Shown piece by piece: positions 1 through 5,655 of a stretch of 12,840 bases of DNA. Both the position numbers and the translations under genes were made by a program. Under the pieces are notes generated by a model. The model was not told where the DNA came from. It did not search any database and was given only the letters and a program-made list of their open reading frames with translations. Source of the DNA: GWA2-49-15 sp964359085 (lineage in GTDB: Bacteria; Bdellovibrionota; Bacteriovoracia; Bacteriovoracales; Bacteriovoracaceae). Each line of letters starts with the position of its first letter. Position 1 is the first letter of the stretch. The DNA lies in assembly GCA_964359085.1 (NCBI GenBank), contig CAYHRT010000106.1:1-12840 (forward strand), written 5' to 3'.

Positions 1-127
1 GACTGGCTGAGTTACAATGATATTAGTGTGGCTGCATTAGGCCGATATCGGACAGCAGGTAGGCAAAACTGTTTTATCAAAAAGACTTCGAGATAAATAC
101 ACCTACTTAAATTTTGATGATCGCGAA

Positions 128-1105
128 ATGCGTAGCGATATTATGCGTAAAACATGGGAGCGAAATAAGCAACTGGTGATTTTAGACGAGCTTCATAAGA
201 TGAAAAAGTGGAAGCAGTGGCTGAAGGGGCATTATGATGTCGAGGGAATCGAGAATCCAATTCTTGTTACAGGTTCTGCTCGTCTTGATACCTTCAAAAG
301 AACAGGCGATTCCCTGGCAGGCAGGCATTTTTTAATCCATCTTTTTCCTCTCTCTGTAAACGAAGTTGATTCCAAACACGCCAAGCAAGTGGTCAGTCAG
401 TTTTTAAAATTCGGACAATTTCCCGAACCTTTTTTAAATGCAAATGAGATCAAGGCCCGACTATGGCGGCGCACGCACCTCGATATTATTATCCGTCAGG
501 ATTTATTTGATCTTGAGAAAGTCAGAGAACTTGTAGGGATTGAGAACCTGATCGAGCTTCTTGCAGAACGAGTCGGGCAAGGAATCTCCTACGCCAATTT
601 GGCGCGAGACCTGTCCTTTGCACCTCCAACAATTAAAAAGTGGATTGAAATATTAGAAAATCTTCATGTTATTCATGTTGTGAGACCTTTTTCACGCAAT
701 TTGTCTAAGACGATTATTAAAGAACCAAAAGTTTACTTCCATGATCTTGGGCATGTAAGAGGAGAGGCAGCGAGGCTTGAGAATCTTGTGGCCAATCATT
801 TATTTAAACGGAACAAATTTGTTGAGGATACAACTGGAATAAAGTGCAAGCTCTATTACTATCGTGACAAGGAGCAGCGCGAGGTCGATTTTGTCATTGA
901 AGAAGAAAAAAAAATCACAGCGATCTATGAAATCAAAACAGGTGATGATGACTTGTCTCCCTCTCTTCTTTATCTGAAAAACAAATGTCAAGAATTTCGG
1001 GAGTTAAAGGCCTATCAGCTTGTATTCCACCTAAAGAAAGAAAAAAATGTTCAAGGGATTCCAATCACGGACCTCTCGCAATACTTGACGACACTGGAAA
1101 CCTAA
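128..1105 (+). CDS. DUF4143-type AAA ATPase, 5'-truncated (probable pseudogene)
   Basis: Seen: the 325-residue frame has Walker B (LVILDEL, residues 16-22), a TGSARLD sensor-like motif (48-54), an SLAGR stretch (62-66), a FPEPF motif (98-102), a winged-helix-like stretch near 150-180 (SYANLARDL), and a C-terminal EVDF...YEIK pattern (E252, D254, E268, K270) like a PD-(D/E)xK nuclease fold. This is the AAA_14 plus DUF4143 layout. The same frame continues upstream of the first ATG to a stop at 38-40 and encodes a recognisable P-loop (GQQVGKT, nt 50-70). No ATG, GTG or TTG lies between that stop and nt 128. The Walker A is therefore present in DNA but cannot be translated from a normal start, and the usual GPRQ is distorted to GQQ. 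Inference: the 5' end was lost or replaced at a junction around nt 41-56. Cellular role is unknown; relatives are common, often multicopy, accessory ATPases. Confidence 0.75.
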   Translation: MRSDIMRKTWERNKQLVILDELHKMKKWKQWLKGHYDVEGIENPILVTGSARLDTFKRTGDSLAGRHFLIHLFPLSVNEVDSKHAKQVVSQFLKFGQFPEPFLNANEIKARLWRRTHLDIIIRQDLFDLEKVRELVGIENLIELLAERVGQGISYANLARDLSFAPPTIKKWIEILENLHVIHVVRPFSRNLSKTIIKEPKVYFHDLGHVRGEAARLENLVANHLFKRNKFVEDTTGIKCKLYYYRDKEQREVDFVIEEEKKITAIYEIKTGDDDLSPSLLYLKNKCQEFRELKAYQLVFHLKKEKNVQGIPITDLSQYLTTLET

Positions 1106-1129
1106 AAAACCTGAGTTCGGACTTAGGTT
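1104..1129 (-). terminator. Intrinsic terminator (minus strand)
   Basis: Read on the minus strand, a 9-bp stem (AACCTAAGT / ACTCAGGTT, one G-U pair) with loop CCGA is followed by a run of six T (opposite A 1104-1109). It would stop minus-strand transcripts before they run antisense into the truncated ATPase gene. On the plus strand it lacks a T tract. Confidence 0.55.
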
Positions 1130-1204
1130 AAATTACTCGGAAATTCTTGGAGAAAATTTGATTTCACCCATACCATCTTTTGTGGAAGAGCAATCTCTCT
1201 GTAT
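1123..1204 (-). pseudogene. 3' remnant of a DUF4143-type ATPase gene
   Basis: The minus strand encodes IALPQKMVWVKSNFLQEFP-S-NLT then stop. This is nearly identical to residues 372-392 of the intact ATPase at 2653-3858 (IALPQKMVWVKSNFLQEFPNN). The tail then diverges: it ends NLT-stop at 1123 instead of continuing NLRIPSKNDF. Similarity ends abruptly at about 1205, where unrelated DNA begins. It has no start of its own and is a remnant within the direct repeat. Confidence 0.8.
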
Positions 1205-1292
1205 ATTTATCGATTGGAAACATAGCTAAATAAGCTTCAAGCGAATTATTGATATTCTTTTTGAGAAAATTAAGAACATTTGTATCGATCAT
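1164..1292 (-). pseudogene. PIN-like N-terminal fragment fused to repeat DNA
   Basis: Seen: from the ATG at 1290-1292 the minus strand reads MIDTNVLNFLKKN, then about 17 more residues, before the frame enters the direct repeat at 1204. There it continues out of frame relative to the ATPase remnant until a stop at 1164. MIDTNVLxFL is the classic beginning of a PIN-domain ribonuclease (first acidic residue D, then T/S-N). The remaining acidic residues of a PIN domain are absent, so no active enzyme can be made. Upstream in-frame starts exist (ATG 1307, TTG 1355, seven bases after the NYN stop), so it may once have followed the NYN gene in an operon. Alternative: a chance ORF, because the match rests on one short motif. 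Confidence 0.4.
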
Positions 1293-1362
1293 TACGATTT
1301 CTTTCATCAAATTATCCAATAACGCCTTATTAAGGCGGTGCTGTTGCATGGGCAATTTGAGC

Positions 1363-1968
1363 CTATTTTTTAGAATTAAATCTATCTTTCAACTGATTCA
1401 CCATTGTCGAGTCAGCCGGAAAATCTTTAGGTGAATGATATTTTTTAATAGTATTGGGGAAAATTAAAAAAACACCATCACAGACGTTAAAATCATTGAG
1501 TTTCTGGAAAGAAAAATTAAAGATCTTCTTGTCTCTAAAACTTGAACTTTCTTTGATTTGTTTAATCGCCGGAACCAAATCCGTGTCAGATGAGATGATG
1601 TAGGCATCATCATAGCTATTATGAAAGGCATCAAATATCAAATCCGTTGCTAGCCTGACATCAACTCCCTTTTCTCTTGGGGGGATAGATCGATCCGCTG
1701 GAACAAGGAATTTGCCTTCAATGACTCTTACACTTTGAGTTTTTTCAAGATGAAGAAAAAAAGCTGCATCTCGGCCATGCTTATAAGGGTCTCTTTGCTG
1801 AGGGTACTTAGCGCCATAGTATTTGACGTTTTCAAGCATCTTTCCCTTCGCGAGAACATCTTCGGAAAATTTTTTGAAGTTGATATATCGACTGTCGAGT
1901 TTGCAAACTGTTTCGAGCTGGTGATGGAAATTCTGTCCATCGATGTAAACAATCGCCTTCCTAGTCAA
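1363..1968 (-). CDS. NYN domain (LabA/PIN-like) putative nuclease
   Basis: Seen: 201 residues beginning TRKAIVYIDGQNF, the typical first strand of an NYN domain with D10 and N13. It continues with the KGVDVRLATDLI block (D103, D109) and the ISSDTDLVPAI block (D128, D130). These are the acidic positions expected to bind metal in the PIN-like NYN fold, and all are present. There is no signal peptide or membrane segment, so it should be cytosolic. Length fits single-domain LabA-like proteins. The start is TTG at 1966-1968, preceded by GGAG five bases upstream; no ATG lies before the YIDGQN strand. Known for the family: RNA-cleaving or RNA-binding roles are proposed, with few defined substrates. 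Its transcript carries a promoter and structured leader upstream (2137 to 1979). It lies between direct repeats, so it is a passenger in a rearranged patch. Confidence 0.85.
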   Translation of the reverse strand: MTRKAIVYIDGQNFHHQLETVCKLDSRYINFKKFSEDVLAKGKMLENVKYYGAKYPQQRDPYKHGRDAAFFLHLEKTQSVRVIEGKFLVPADRSIPPREKGVDVRLATDLIFDAFHNSYDDAYIISSDTDLVPAIKQIKESSSFRDKKIFNFSFQKLNDFNVCDGVFLIFPNTIKKYHSPKDFPADSTMVNQLKDRFNSKK

Positions 1969-1978
1969 ATAAGCTCCG

Positions 1979-2009
1979 AAAATAAAGAGGCCTCAATTAA
2001 GAGGCCTCT
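1979..2009 (-). terminator. Intrinsic terminator in leader of the NYN gene
   Basis: Minus strand: a perfect 9-bp stem (AGAGGCCTC / GAGGCCTCT, loop TTAATT) followed by TTTATTTT. It lies only about 11 bases before the TTG start of the NYN gene, downstream of that gene's best promoter. It therefore either attenuates the gene or ends a short RNA of about 120 nt. Each arm is itself palindromic. Confidence 0.7.
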
Positions 2010-2013
2010 AATT

Positions 2014-2036
2014 CCTGGCAACCTTGGTCGCTCAGG
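2014..2036 (-). promoter_or_regulatory. Leader stem-loop upstream of the terminator
   Basis: Minus strand CCTGAGCGACC-AA-GGTTGCCAGG folds into a long hairpin: CCTG/CAGG and GCGACC/GGTTGC, with one bulged A. It stands four bases before the terminator stem. It might belong to an attenuator or riboswitch-like leader. I cannot match it to a known riboswitch class. Confidence 0.45.
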
Positions 2037-2075
2037 GTTTCAAACGCTATTTTCTTACTGCTTATCGTATTTCTT

Positions 2076-2090
2076 GTAAAGTAACTTTAC
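2076..2090. promoter_or_regulatory. 15-bp inverted repeat just after the leader start
   Basis: GTAAAGTAACTTTAC has perfect 7-bp arms around one base. It lies about +13 to +27 from the predicted start of the minus-strand leader RNA. It could be a repressor operator or a small RNA hairpin. A 13-codon TTG-initiated mini-ORF (2096 to 2055, MKVKLLYKKYDKQ) crosses it, but its GGAG directly abuts the start codon, which is poor spacing. Confidence 0.3.
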
Positions 2091-2108
2091 CTTCAACTCC
2101 TAACTTAT

Positions 2109-2137
2109 AAAATAGAGATTTCTGAAAAAAATGTCAA
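2109..2137 (-). promoter_or_regulatory. Sigma-70-type promoter for the leader/NYN gene
   Basis: Minus strand: perfect TTGACA (2137-2132), 17-base spacer, TATTTT (2114-2109, four of six consensus). Predicted start is near 2102, giving a leader of about 134 nt before the NYN start codon. Confidence 0.6.
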
Positions 2138-2239
2138 TACCCCTTGACCTAAGTGGTCGGATATTTACACACCTCTCAATCTAATAGCTTACCAGTATAT
2201 TTAGTAATATAAGCTCCTTAACCAGCTTGTATTAAGAGT

Positions 2240-2280
2240 AAAAGCAGCAGATTCCCGAGTGAATTTGGAGCATCTGCTGC
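2240..2280 (-). terminator. Intrinsic terminator after the FN3-like gene tail
   Basis: Minus strand: GCAGCAGAT and ATCTGCTGC form a 9-bp stem around a 19-base loop, followed by TTTT. It starts ten bases after the stop codon of the FN3-like fragment and fits as that gene's original terminator. Between it and the NYN promoter (2138-2239) I see no gene. Confidence 0.6.
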
Positions 2281-2289
2281 CTAGTGGGA

Positions 2290-2406
2290 CTACTTCAATT
2301 CAAAAATGCTCACCACATTCCCGATAACCTCCGCCTCACTAGGCAGAATCCTGAGGGAATCAGTGGCACCTTTTTCATCCACTCCAGCGACGCGAACGTA
2401 AAACTC
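2290..2406 (-). pseudogene. C-terminal remnant of a fibronectin-III-like protein
   Basis: The minus strand reads EFYVRVAGVDEKGATDS, then about 20 more residues ending in SIFELK and a stop at 2290-2292. The (Y/F)YVRVxxVDxxG pattern is the end of a fibronectin type III or similar Ig-like beta-sandwich domain, usually found in exported or surface proteins. Upstream, the frame hits a stop at 2407-2409, exactly where the direct-repeat copy begins, so the 5' part of the gene was cut away by the rearrangement. Only 38 codons remain. A terminator follows at the expected place, which supports the idea that this was once a real gene end. Confidence 0.55.
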
Positions 2407-2407
2407 C

Positions 2408-2656
2408 TACTATCGTGATAAGGAGCAGCGCGAGGTCGATTTTGTCATTGAGGAAGAGAAAAAAATCACAGCGATCTATGAAATCAAAACAGGTGATGAT
2501 GACTTGTCTCCCTCTCTTCTTTATCTGAAAAACAAATGTCAAGAATTTCGGGAGTTAAAGGCCTATCAGCTTGTATTCCACCTAAAGAAAGAAAAAAATG
2601 TTCAAGGGATTCCAATCACAAACCTCTCGCAATACTTGACGACGCTGGAAACCTAA
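2408..2656 (+). pseudogene. 3' fragment of the DUF4143-type ATPase (second copy)
   Basis: Encodes the last 82 codons of the plus-strand ATPase, from YYRDKEQREVDF through the EIKTG nuclease-like motif to the stop at 2654-2656. There is one amino-acid change (D to N) and several silent ones relative to copy 1. It has no start, promoter or N-terminal ATPase part. Its stop overlaps the stop of the convergent intact ATPase (2653-2655), which is probably the ancestral tail-to-tail arrangement. Confidence 0.85.
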
Positions 2657-2755
2657 AAATCATTTTTTGAGGGTATTCTTAAATTATTCGGAAATTCTTG
2701 GAGAAAATTTGATTTCACCCATACCATCTTTTGTGGGAGAGCAATCTCTCTGTAT
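2408..2755. repeat. 348-bp direct repeat, copy 2
   Basis: Partner of 857-1204. Left boundary abuts the cut FN3-like gene at about 2404-2407; right boundary is at about 2755 inside the intact ATPase gene, where copy 1 switches to the PIN-like fragment. This copy retains the full C-terminus of the minus-strand ATPase. Confidence 0.93.
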
Positions 2756-3858
2756 GCCTTGGATAAATTACGAAGGTCTGCGGCCCATTTGACCTCCAGG
2801 GCCCATTCATCTTTAACATAAAAATCAATTTCCCCTTTTTGCGAGTGATAATATCCAATGCGTGGATAACGTCGATAAAGTGTTTCATGGGCCACGAGTT
2901 CAGCCAATTTTGCCTCTGAATCGATGGGATGGGGTATTTGACACCACTCAAGTGCAATCCAATAAAGTAAGGGATCAGAGAAGTAAAATTTTTTTTCTTT
3001 ACGAAAACGGAGTGCCCCGCTGTTAGGATCTATCGCGTAAAGTGTTCGGAGTGCAAAACAATCTTCTAGAGCAGCAATGTACTCACTGGCGGTATGATGG
3101 GAGCCCATCTGTGTTTTGGCAGCAATTTTTTGAAGGCTAATTGGCGAGGTGATCGTGAGGGCCAATTGACCCATCATTTCTCGCAGGTATAGTTCTTGCT
3201 TGCCACAACGAACAAAGTCCCCCACTAACCAACGCCTATAGGTCTCCTTCGACTGAACAGGAGTGTGACCCTCTTCTCCCGCTTCTGCTAGTGCGGTTGG
3301 AAAACCACCAATTTTAAAGTACTGAGACAATAATTCATCACGAGACAGCGGTTTCCACTTAGCATCAATGCGCATTTGGCAGAATTCATCAAAGGCCATT
3401 GGCAATAGCATAAATTCACCGCCAGCTGCAAATCGTCCCGGCAATCTGTCAGCGCCCTTTCTTAAATCCATTGAGTTTGATCCAGTGATCACCAATATTT
3501 TAAATTCACCACGATCAAGTTCATGTTTAATGGCCCGAGACCAATCTTCAACAAAACTAATTTCGTCCAAAAGCACAACGCTTTTACCGCGAATCAGATT
3601 GAGAGTTTGGGCAAGTTCCATATGAGTGCGAATATTTTCGCAACTGAGATAGAAACAGGATTTTGGATCTCGTTGGGCGTGATAACTTAAAATTGATTTC
3701 AGCCAGGAACTTTTTCCAATTTGTCGCGGCCCACGAATAATGTACAGGCCCTTTTTTTCGGGGATAAAGGGAAAAATTCGACGAAATGGCATCAAACGAA
3801 GCTTCGATAGATGGTTATCCGTATTTTCCCAATTAGTATTTTCCCAAAACAAATCCAT
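2653..3858 (-). CDS. DUF4143-type AAA ATPase
   Basis: Seen: 401 residues. Walker A GPRQIGKS (43-50), Walker B SVVLLDEI (93-100), ITGSNS sensor-like motif (124-129), LPGRF (139-143) and GGFPTAL (184-190). A winged-helix-like region (about 238-275) follows. The C-terminal GEIDFYV...ALEVKWA block has E343, D345, E355 and K357 arranged like a PD-(D/E)xK core. This is the full length and order of the AAA_14/DUF4143 family. Soluble; no membrane segment. Known for the family: ATP binding is clear, biological function is not. The start is ATG 3856-3858 with no Shine-Dalgarno sequence. The promoter predicts initiation almost at the ATG, so the mRNA is probably leaderless. A 15-bp in-frame duplication near the start gives WENTN-WENTD. 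The stop overlaps that of the convergent truncated ATPase copy. Likely autoregulated through the twin palindromes upstream. Confidence 0.88.
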   Translation of the reverse strand: MDLFWENTNWENTDNHLSKLRLMPFRRIFPFIPEKKGLYIIRGPRQIGKSSWLKSILSYHAQRDPKSCFYLSCENIRTHMELAQTLNLIRGKSVVLLDEISFVEDWSRAIKHELDRGEFKILVITGSNSMDLRKGADRLPGRFAAGGEFMLLPMAFDEFCQMRIDAKWKPLSRDELLSQYFKIGGFPTALAEAGEEGHTPVQSKETYRRWLVGDFVRCGKQELYLREMMGQLALTITSPISLQKIAAKTQMGSHHTASEYIAALEDCFALRTLYAIDPNSGALRFRKEKKFYFSDPLLYWIALEWCQIPHPIDSEAKLAELVAHETLYRRYPRIGYYHSQKGEIDFYVKDEWALEVKWAADLRNLSKAYREIALPQKMVWVKSNFLQEFPNNLRIPSKNDF

Positions 3859-3864
3859 TAGTTA

Positions 3865-3908
3865 CAGATAGTGCCCAAAATCGGGCATTGTCAAGCCCAA
3901 AATCGGGC
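3865..3908 (-). promoter_or_regulatory. Promoter with twin palindromic operators (intact ATPase)
   Basis: Two identical 14-bp palindromes, GCCCAAAATCGGGC, occupy 3873-3886 and 3895-3908, 22 bp apart (about two helical turns, same face). The 8-bp gap contains a perfect minus-strand TTGACA (3894-3889), so the -35 box is flanked by both sites and the inner palindrome fills the spacer. A weak -10 (TATCTG, 3870-3865) follows after 18 bases, putting the start at about the ATG (3858). This geometry suggests tight repression by a dimer pair; the regulator is not identified. Confidence 0.6.
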
Positions 3909-4098
3909 AGTAATGCTTCTCCACCTGGCAGGCTAAATAAAAAGTGTTGTTAATTCTAAAATTTTGAGCAGATTCGGCAAGTTCTTCCAAAACGCCAAAA
4001 AAGTTGGGCACAATTAAAGAAAACTCTTGAATTTCTCGAAAAGACATAGGTAGAGGCCCCTAGGCCTTGGTAATGAGTATTTGAGGTATTGAGGTATT

Positions 4099-4926
4099 AT
4101 GGTTTCCGCATTGCTTGGACTTATTTCAGCCATCACCATCACAGTGTACGCGTGCTTTTCTACCAGCGGAAACCATACCATCTATATGGATCGCATGAGC
4201 GTTTTGATTGTCGTCGGTGGAACTTTATCGGCGGCGTTCATCACCTTCAACTTTAAACAGCTTCGCCATCTTGCCTGGAGTCTTACCCGCGTTTTCACGC
4301 GTGAAACGTATCATACTCCCGATATCGTTCGAGAGATGGTGGAGATCTCAGACCAACTCAATAAAAATCCTGCAGTGGTAAATGGACTTATCGATGGCGC
4401 ATCTCATCCTTTCATTAAGGATGGTCTACGTTTGATCGCCAATGACTTTGATGCCACTACCATCGAAAGTATTATGGTTTGTTCCATTACTGAGAGAAAA
4501 AATGCCCATTTGGCCCATGTGGATATTATGCGCGCTCTGGCCAAGTATCCGCCGGCATTTGGTATGATTGGAACAGTTATCGGACTGGTGGCCTTGTTAC
4601 AAAACATCAGTGCGGATGGAGGCGTGGCCAAAATCGGTCCTAACATGGCCGTGGCCTTGATCACCACACTCTATGGTTTGTTAATTTCCAACTTCATTTT
4701 TATTCCGATGGGTGAAAATATCTACAATAAGGTTAAACGTGATACCCAAATTCGACGCATTATTATGGAAGCCATTTTGCTTATTCGTCAAAAAGAGGAC
4801 GCCATGGCCATCCAAGAATATTTAAATAGTTTTCTGCATCCGAATAATCGCGCAGATATTTTGGGTGGCGGGAACGTTGGTATGCGACAAGCACAGAGTA
4901 AGAGTAGAGGAAAGAGGGCCGCCTAA
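4099..4926 (+). CDS. motA: MotA-type stator subunit
   Basis: Role: the four-helix MotA/PomA subunit of an ion-driven inner-membrane stator. Seen: 275 residues with membrane segments near 4-20, 33-50, 153-170 and 183-206, and a large cytoplasmic loop between TM2 and TM3. The signature PPAFGMIGTVIGLVALLQ (151-168) contains the conserved TM3 proline. TM4 reads MAVALITTLYGLLISNFIF with a following IP. It is MotA rather than ExbB/TolQ in size and topology and is paired with a MotB. Odd: the loop segment where MotA normally has R...GllaLE reads NKNPAVVNGLIDG, so the canonical Arg and Glu that contact FliG are not evident. Start: ATG with GAGG four bases upstream; the TTGAGGTA stretch holding it occurs twice in tandem (4081-4096). 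First gene of a three-gene operon. I could not identify its promoter with confidence in 3909-4080. Confidence 0.92.
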   Translation: MVSALLGLISAITITVYACFSTSGNHTIYMDRMSVLIVVGGTLSAAFITFNFKQLRHLAWSLTRVFTRETYHTPDIVREMVEISDQLNKNPAVVNGLIDGASHPFIKDGLRLIANDFDATTIESIMVCSITERKNAHLAHVDIMRALAKYPPAFGMIGTVIGLVALLQNISADGGVAKIGPNMAVALITTLYGLLISNFIFIPMGENIYNKVKRDTQIRRIIMEAILLIRQKEDAMAIQEYLNSFLHPNNRADILGGGNVGMRQAQSKSRGKRAA

Positions 4927-4941
4927 TGGAGCAAGATAGAA

Positions 4942-5655
4942 ATGAGTGAAGCAAGGCAGAGTAGAACAGACTTGGCCGATTTGAGCCCGATGCGCGAGGA
5001 AGATACCGCCATTTGGATGACCAGTTATTCTGACTTGGTGACTCTGCTCCTGTGTTTTTTTATTCTCTTTTTTGCTATCTTCGCTCAAAAGCAATCGGCC
5101 GAGATGGAAAAACAGACAAAGGAAGCTATGACCATCGCTGAAGAAAAAATCAAGGCCATGCAGCGGCCAAAAACTATTGGCCTTTTGGCGGAAGAAATAA
5201 ACGAAAAATTTTCCAAGCTGGAAAATGTTTACAGCATGGTCTACGAGTTGCCAGGAATTGAGACCGTCAAAAAGCATGATCACTTCCTCATTGTGTTTAG
5301 CGATGGCAATTTCTTTGAAGCAGGGTCTTACCAGCTCAATGTCTATGGACAGTACCGCATGGCCTTGGTACTGGAACGCCTCATTCCCTATGCCAATCAG
5401 TTATTTATCGAAATTCAAGGTCACTCTGACAATACGCCAGTGAATCAAAAGGCGGAGAGTTATAAAACCAATATTGAACTTTCCGCTTTGCGTGCCATTG
5501 GAGTTTACAACTACTTTTTACAATTTGGTTTTCCTGAAGAAAGCATGTCGATCTCAGGCTATTCTTATCATCGTCCAATTGTTGATAATAAAGAGGATGA
5601 AGAGGTTATTTTGCAGAGAAATAGGCGGATTACTTTTAGAGTTGAGGCAAAATGA
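4942..5655 (+). CDS. motB: MotB-type stator subunit with OmpA domain
   Basis: Role: the single-span stator subunit that carries the ion-binding aspartate and anchors the stator to peptidoglycan. Seen: 237 residues. A short cytoplasmic N-terminus is followed by WMTSYSDLVTLLLCFFILFF (25-44), with D31 at the position of the proton/sodium-binding Asp. A charged helical linker spans about 50-100. The OmpA-like peptidoglycan-binding domain (about 113-235) has GHSDNTP (160-166), the NIELSALRA block (177-185), GYSYHRP (206-212) and RNRRI (226-230). Start ATG 4942, fifteen bases after the motA stop, with GGAG ten bases upstream. An ATG at 4926 gives only a seven-codon peptide. Its stop overlaps the next gene's start as ATGA, which implies coupled translation. 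Nothing in the sequence decides H+ versus Na+ use. Confidence 0.93.
   Translation: MSEARQSRTDLADLSPMREEDTAIWMTSYSDLVTLLLCFFILFFAIFAQKQSAEMEKQTKEAMTIAEEKIKAMQRPKTIGLLAEEINEKFSKLENVYSMVYELPGIETVKKHDHFLIVFSDGNFFEAGSYQLNVYGQYRMALVLERLIPYANQLFIEIQGHSDNTPVNQKAESYKTNIELSALRAIGVYNYFLQFGFPEESMSISGYSYHRPIVDNKEDEEVILQRNRRITFRVEAK

Larger units (their letters stand above)
857..1204. repeat. 348-bp direct repeat, copy 1
   Basis: Pairs with 2408-2755 at a constant offset of 1551 with no indel. By hand count there are 6 mismatches in 857-1107 and 2 in 1128-1204. The 19 bases 1109-1127 are essentially unrelated between copies. The repeat carries the last 82 codons of the plus-strand ATPase and about the last 30 codons of the minus-strand ATPase. 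Most coding mismatches are synonymous, so the copies probably diverged as functional genes before they came together here. Confidence 0.93.

Noticed and set aside
1..96. Plus-strand frame reading DWLSYNDISVAALGRY, faintly like the SYgdIAxaLG motif of methylated-DNA methyltransferases
   Set aside because: Too short, spacing is off by one residue, and the frame ends at 96. It is at most the tail of a gene cut at the window edge, and the match is not enough to name it.
1325..1339. CGCCTTATTAAGGCG inverted repeat, considered as an integron attC-like site
   Set aside because: No matching core pair at gene-cassette spacing, no integrase in the window, and no second copy beside the other genes.
2146..2158. 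GACC-N5-GGTC inverted repeat upstream of the NYN promoter
   Set aside because: Four-base arms are too short to support a regulatory call.
1..3860. Insertion sequence or transposon as cause of the rearranged patch
   Set aside because: No transposase or recombinase frame and no terminal inverted repeats. The boundaries are long homologous repeats, which point to recombination between similar genes.
3862..4047. A 61-codon minus-strand ORF upstream of the intact ATPase
   Set aside because: No good ribosome site and no recognisable motif. Its last codons run through both operator palindromes, so it is more likely chance than a gene, though it cannot be excluded.
4054..4067. AGGCC-CCTA-GGCCT inverted repeat before motA
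   Set aside because: Only 5-bp arms, no T tract and no link to a promoter that I can identify; weak as an operator or terminator.
4099..5655. Zorya-type defence (ZorA/ZorB are MotA/MotB relatives)
   Set aside because: The MotA homologue lacks the long ZorA cytoplasmic tail, and no helicase or nuclease gene of a Zorya system follows. The third gene is FliF/FliG-like instead.
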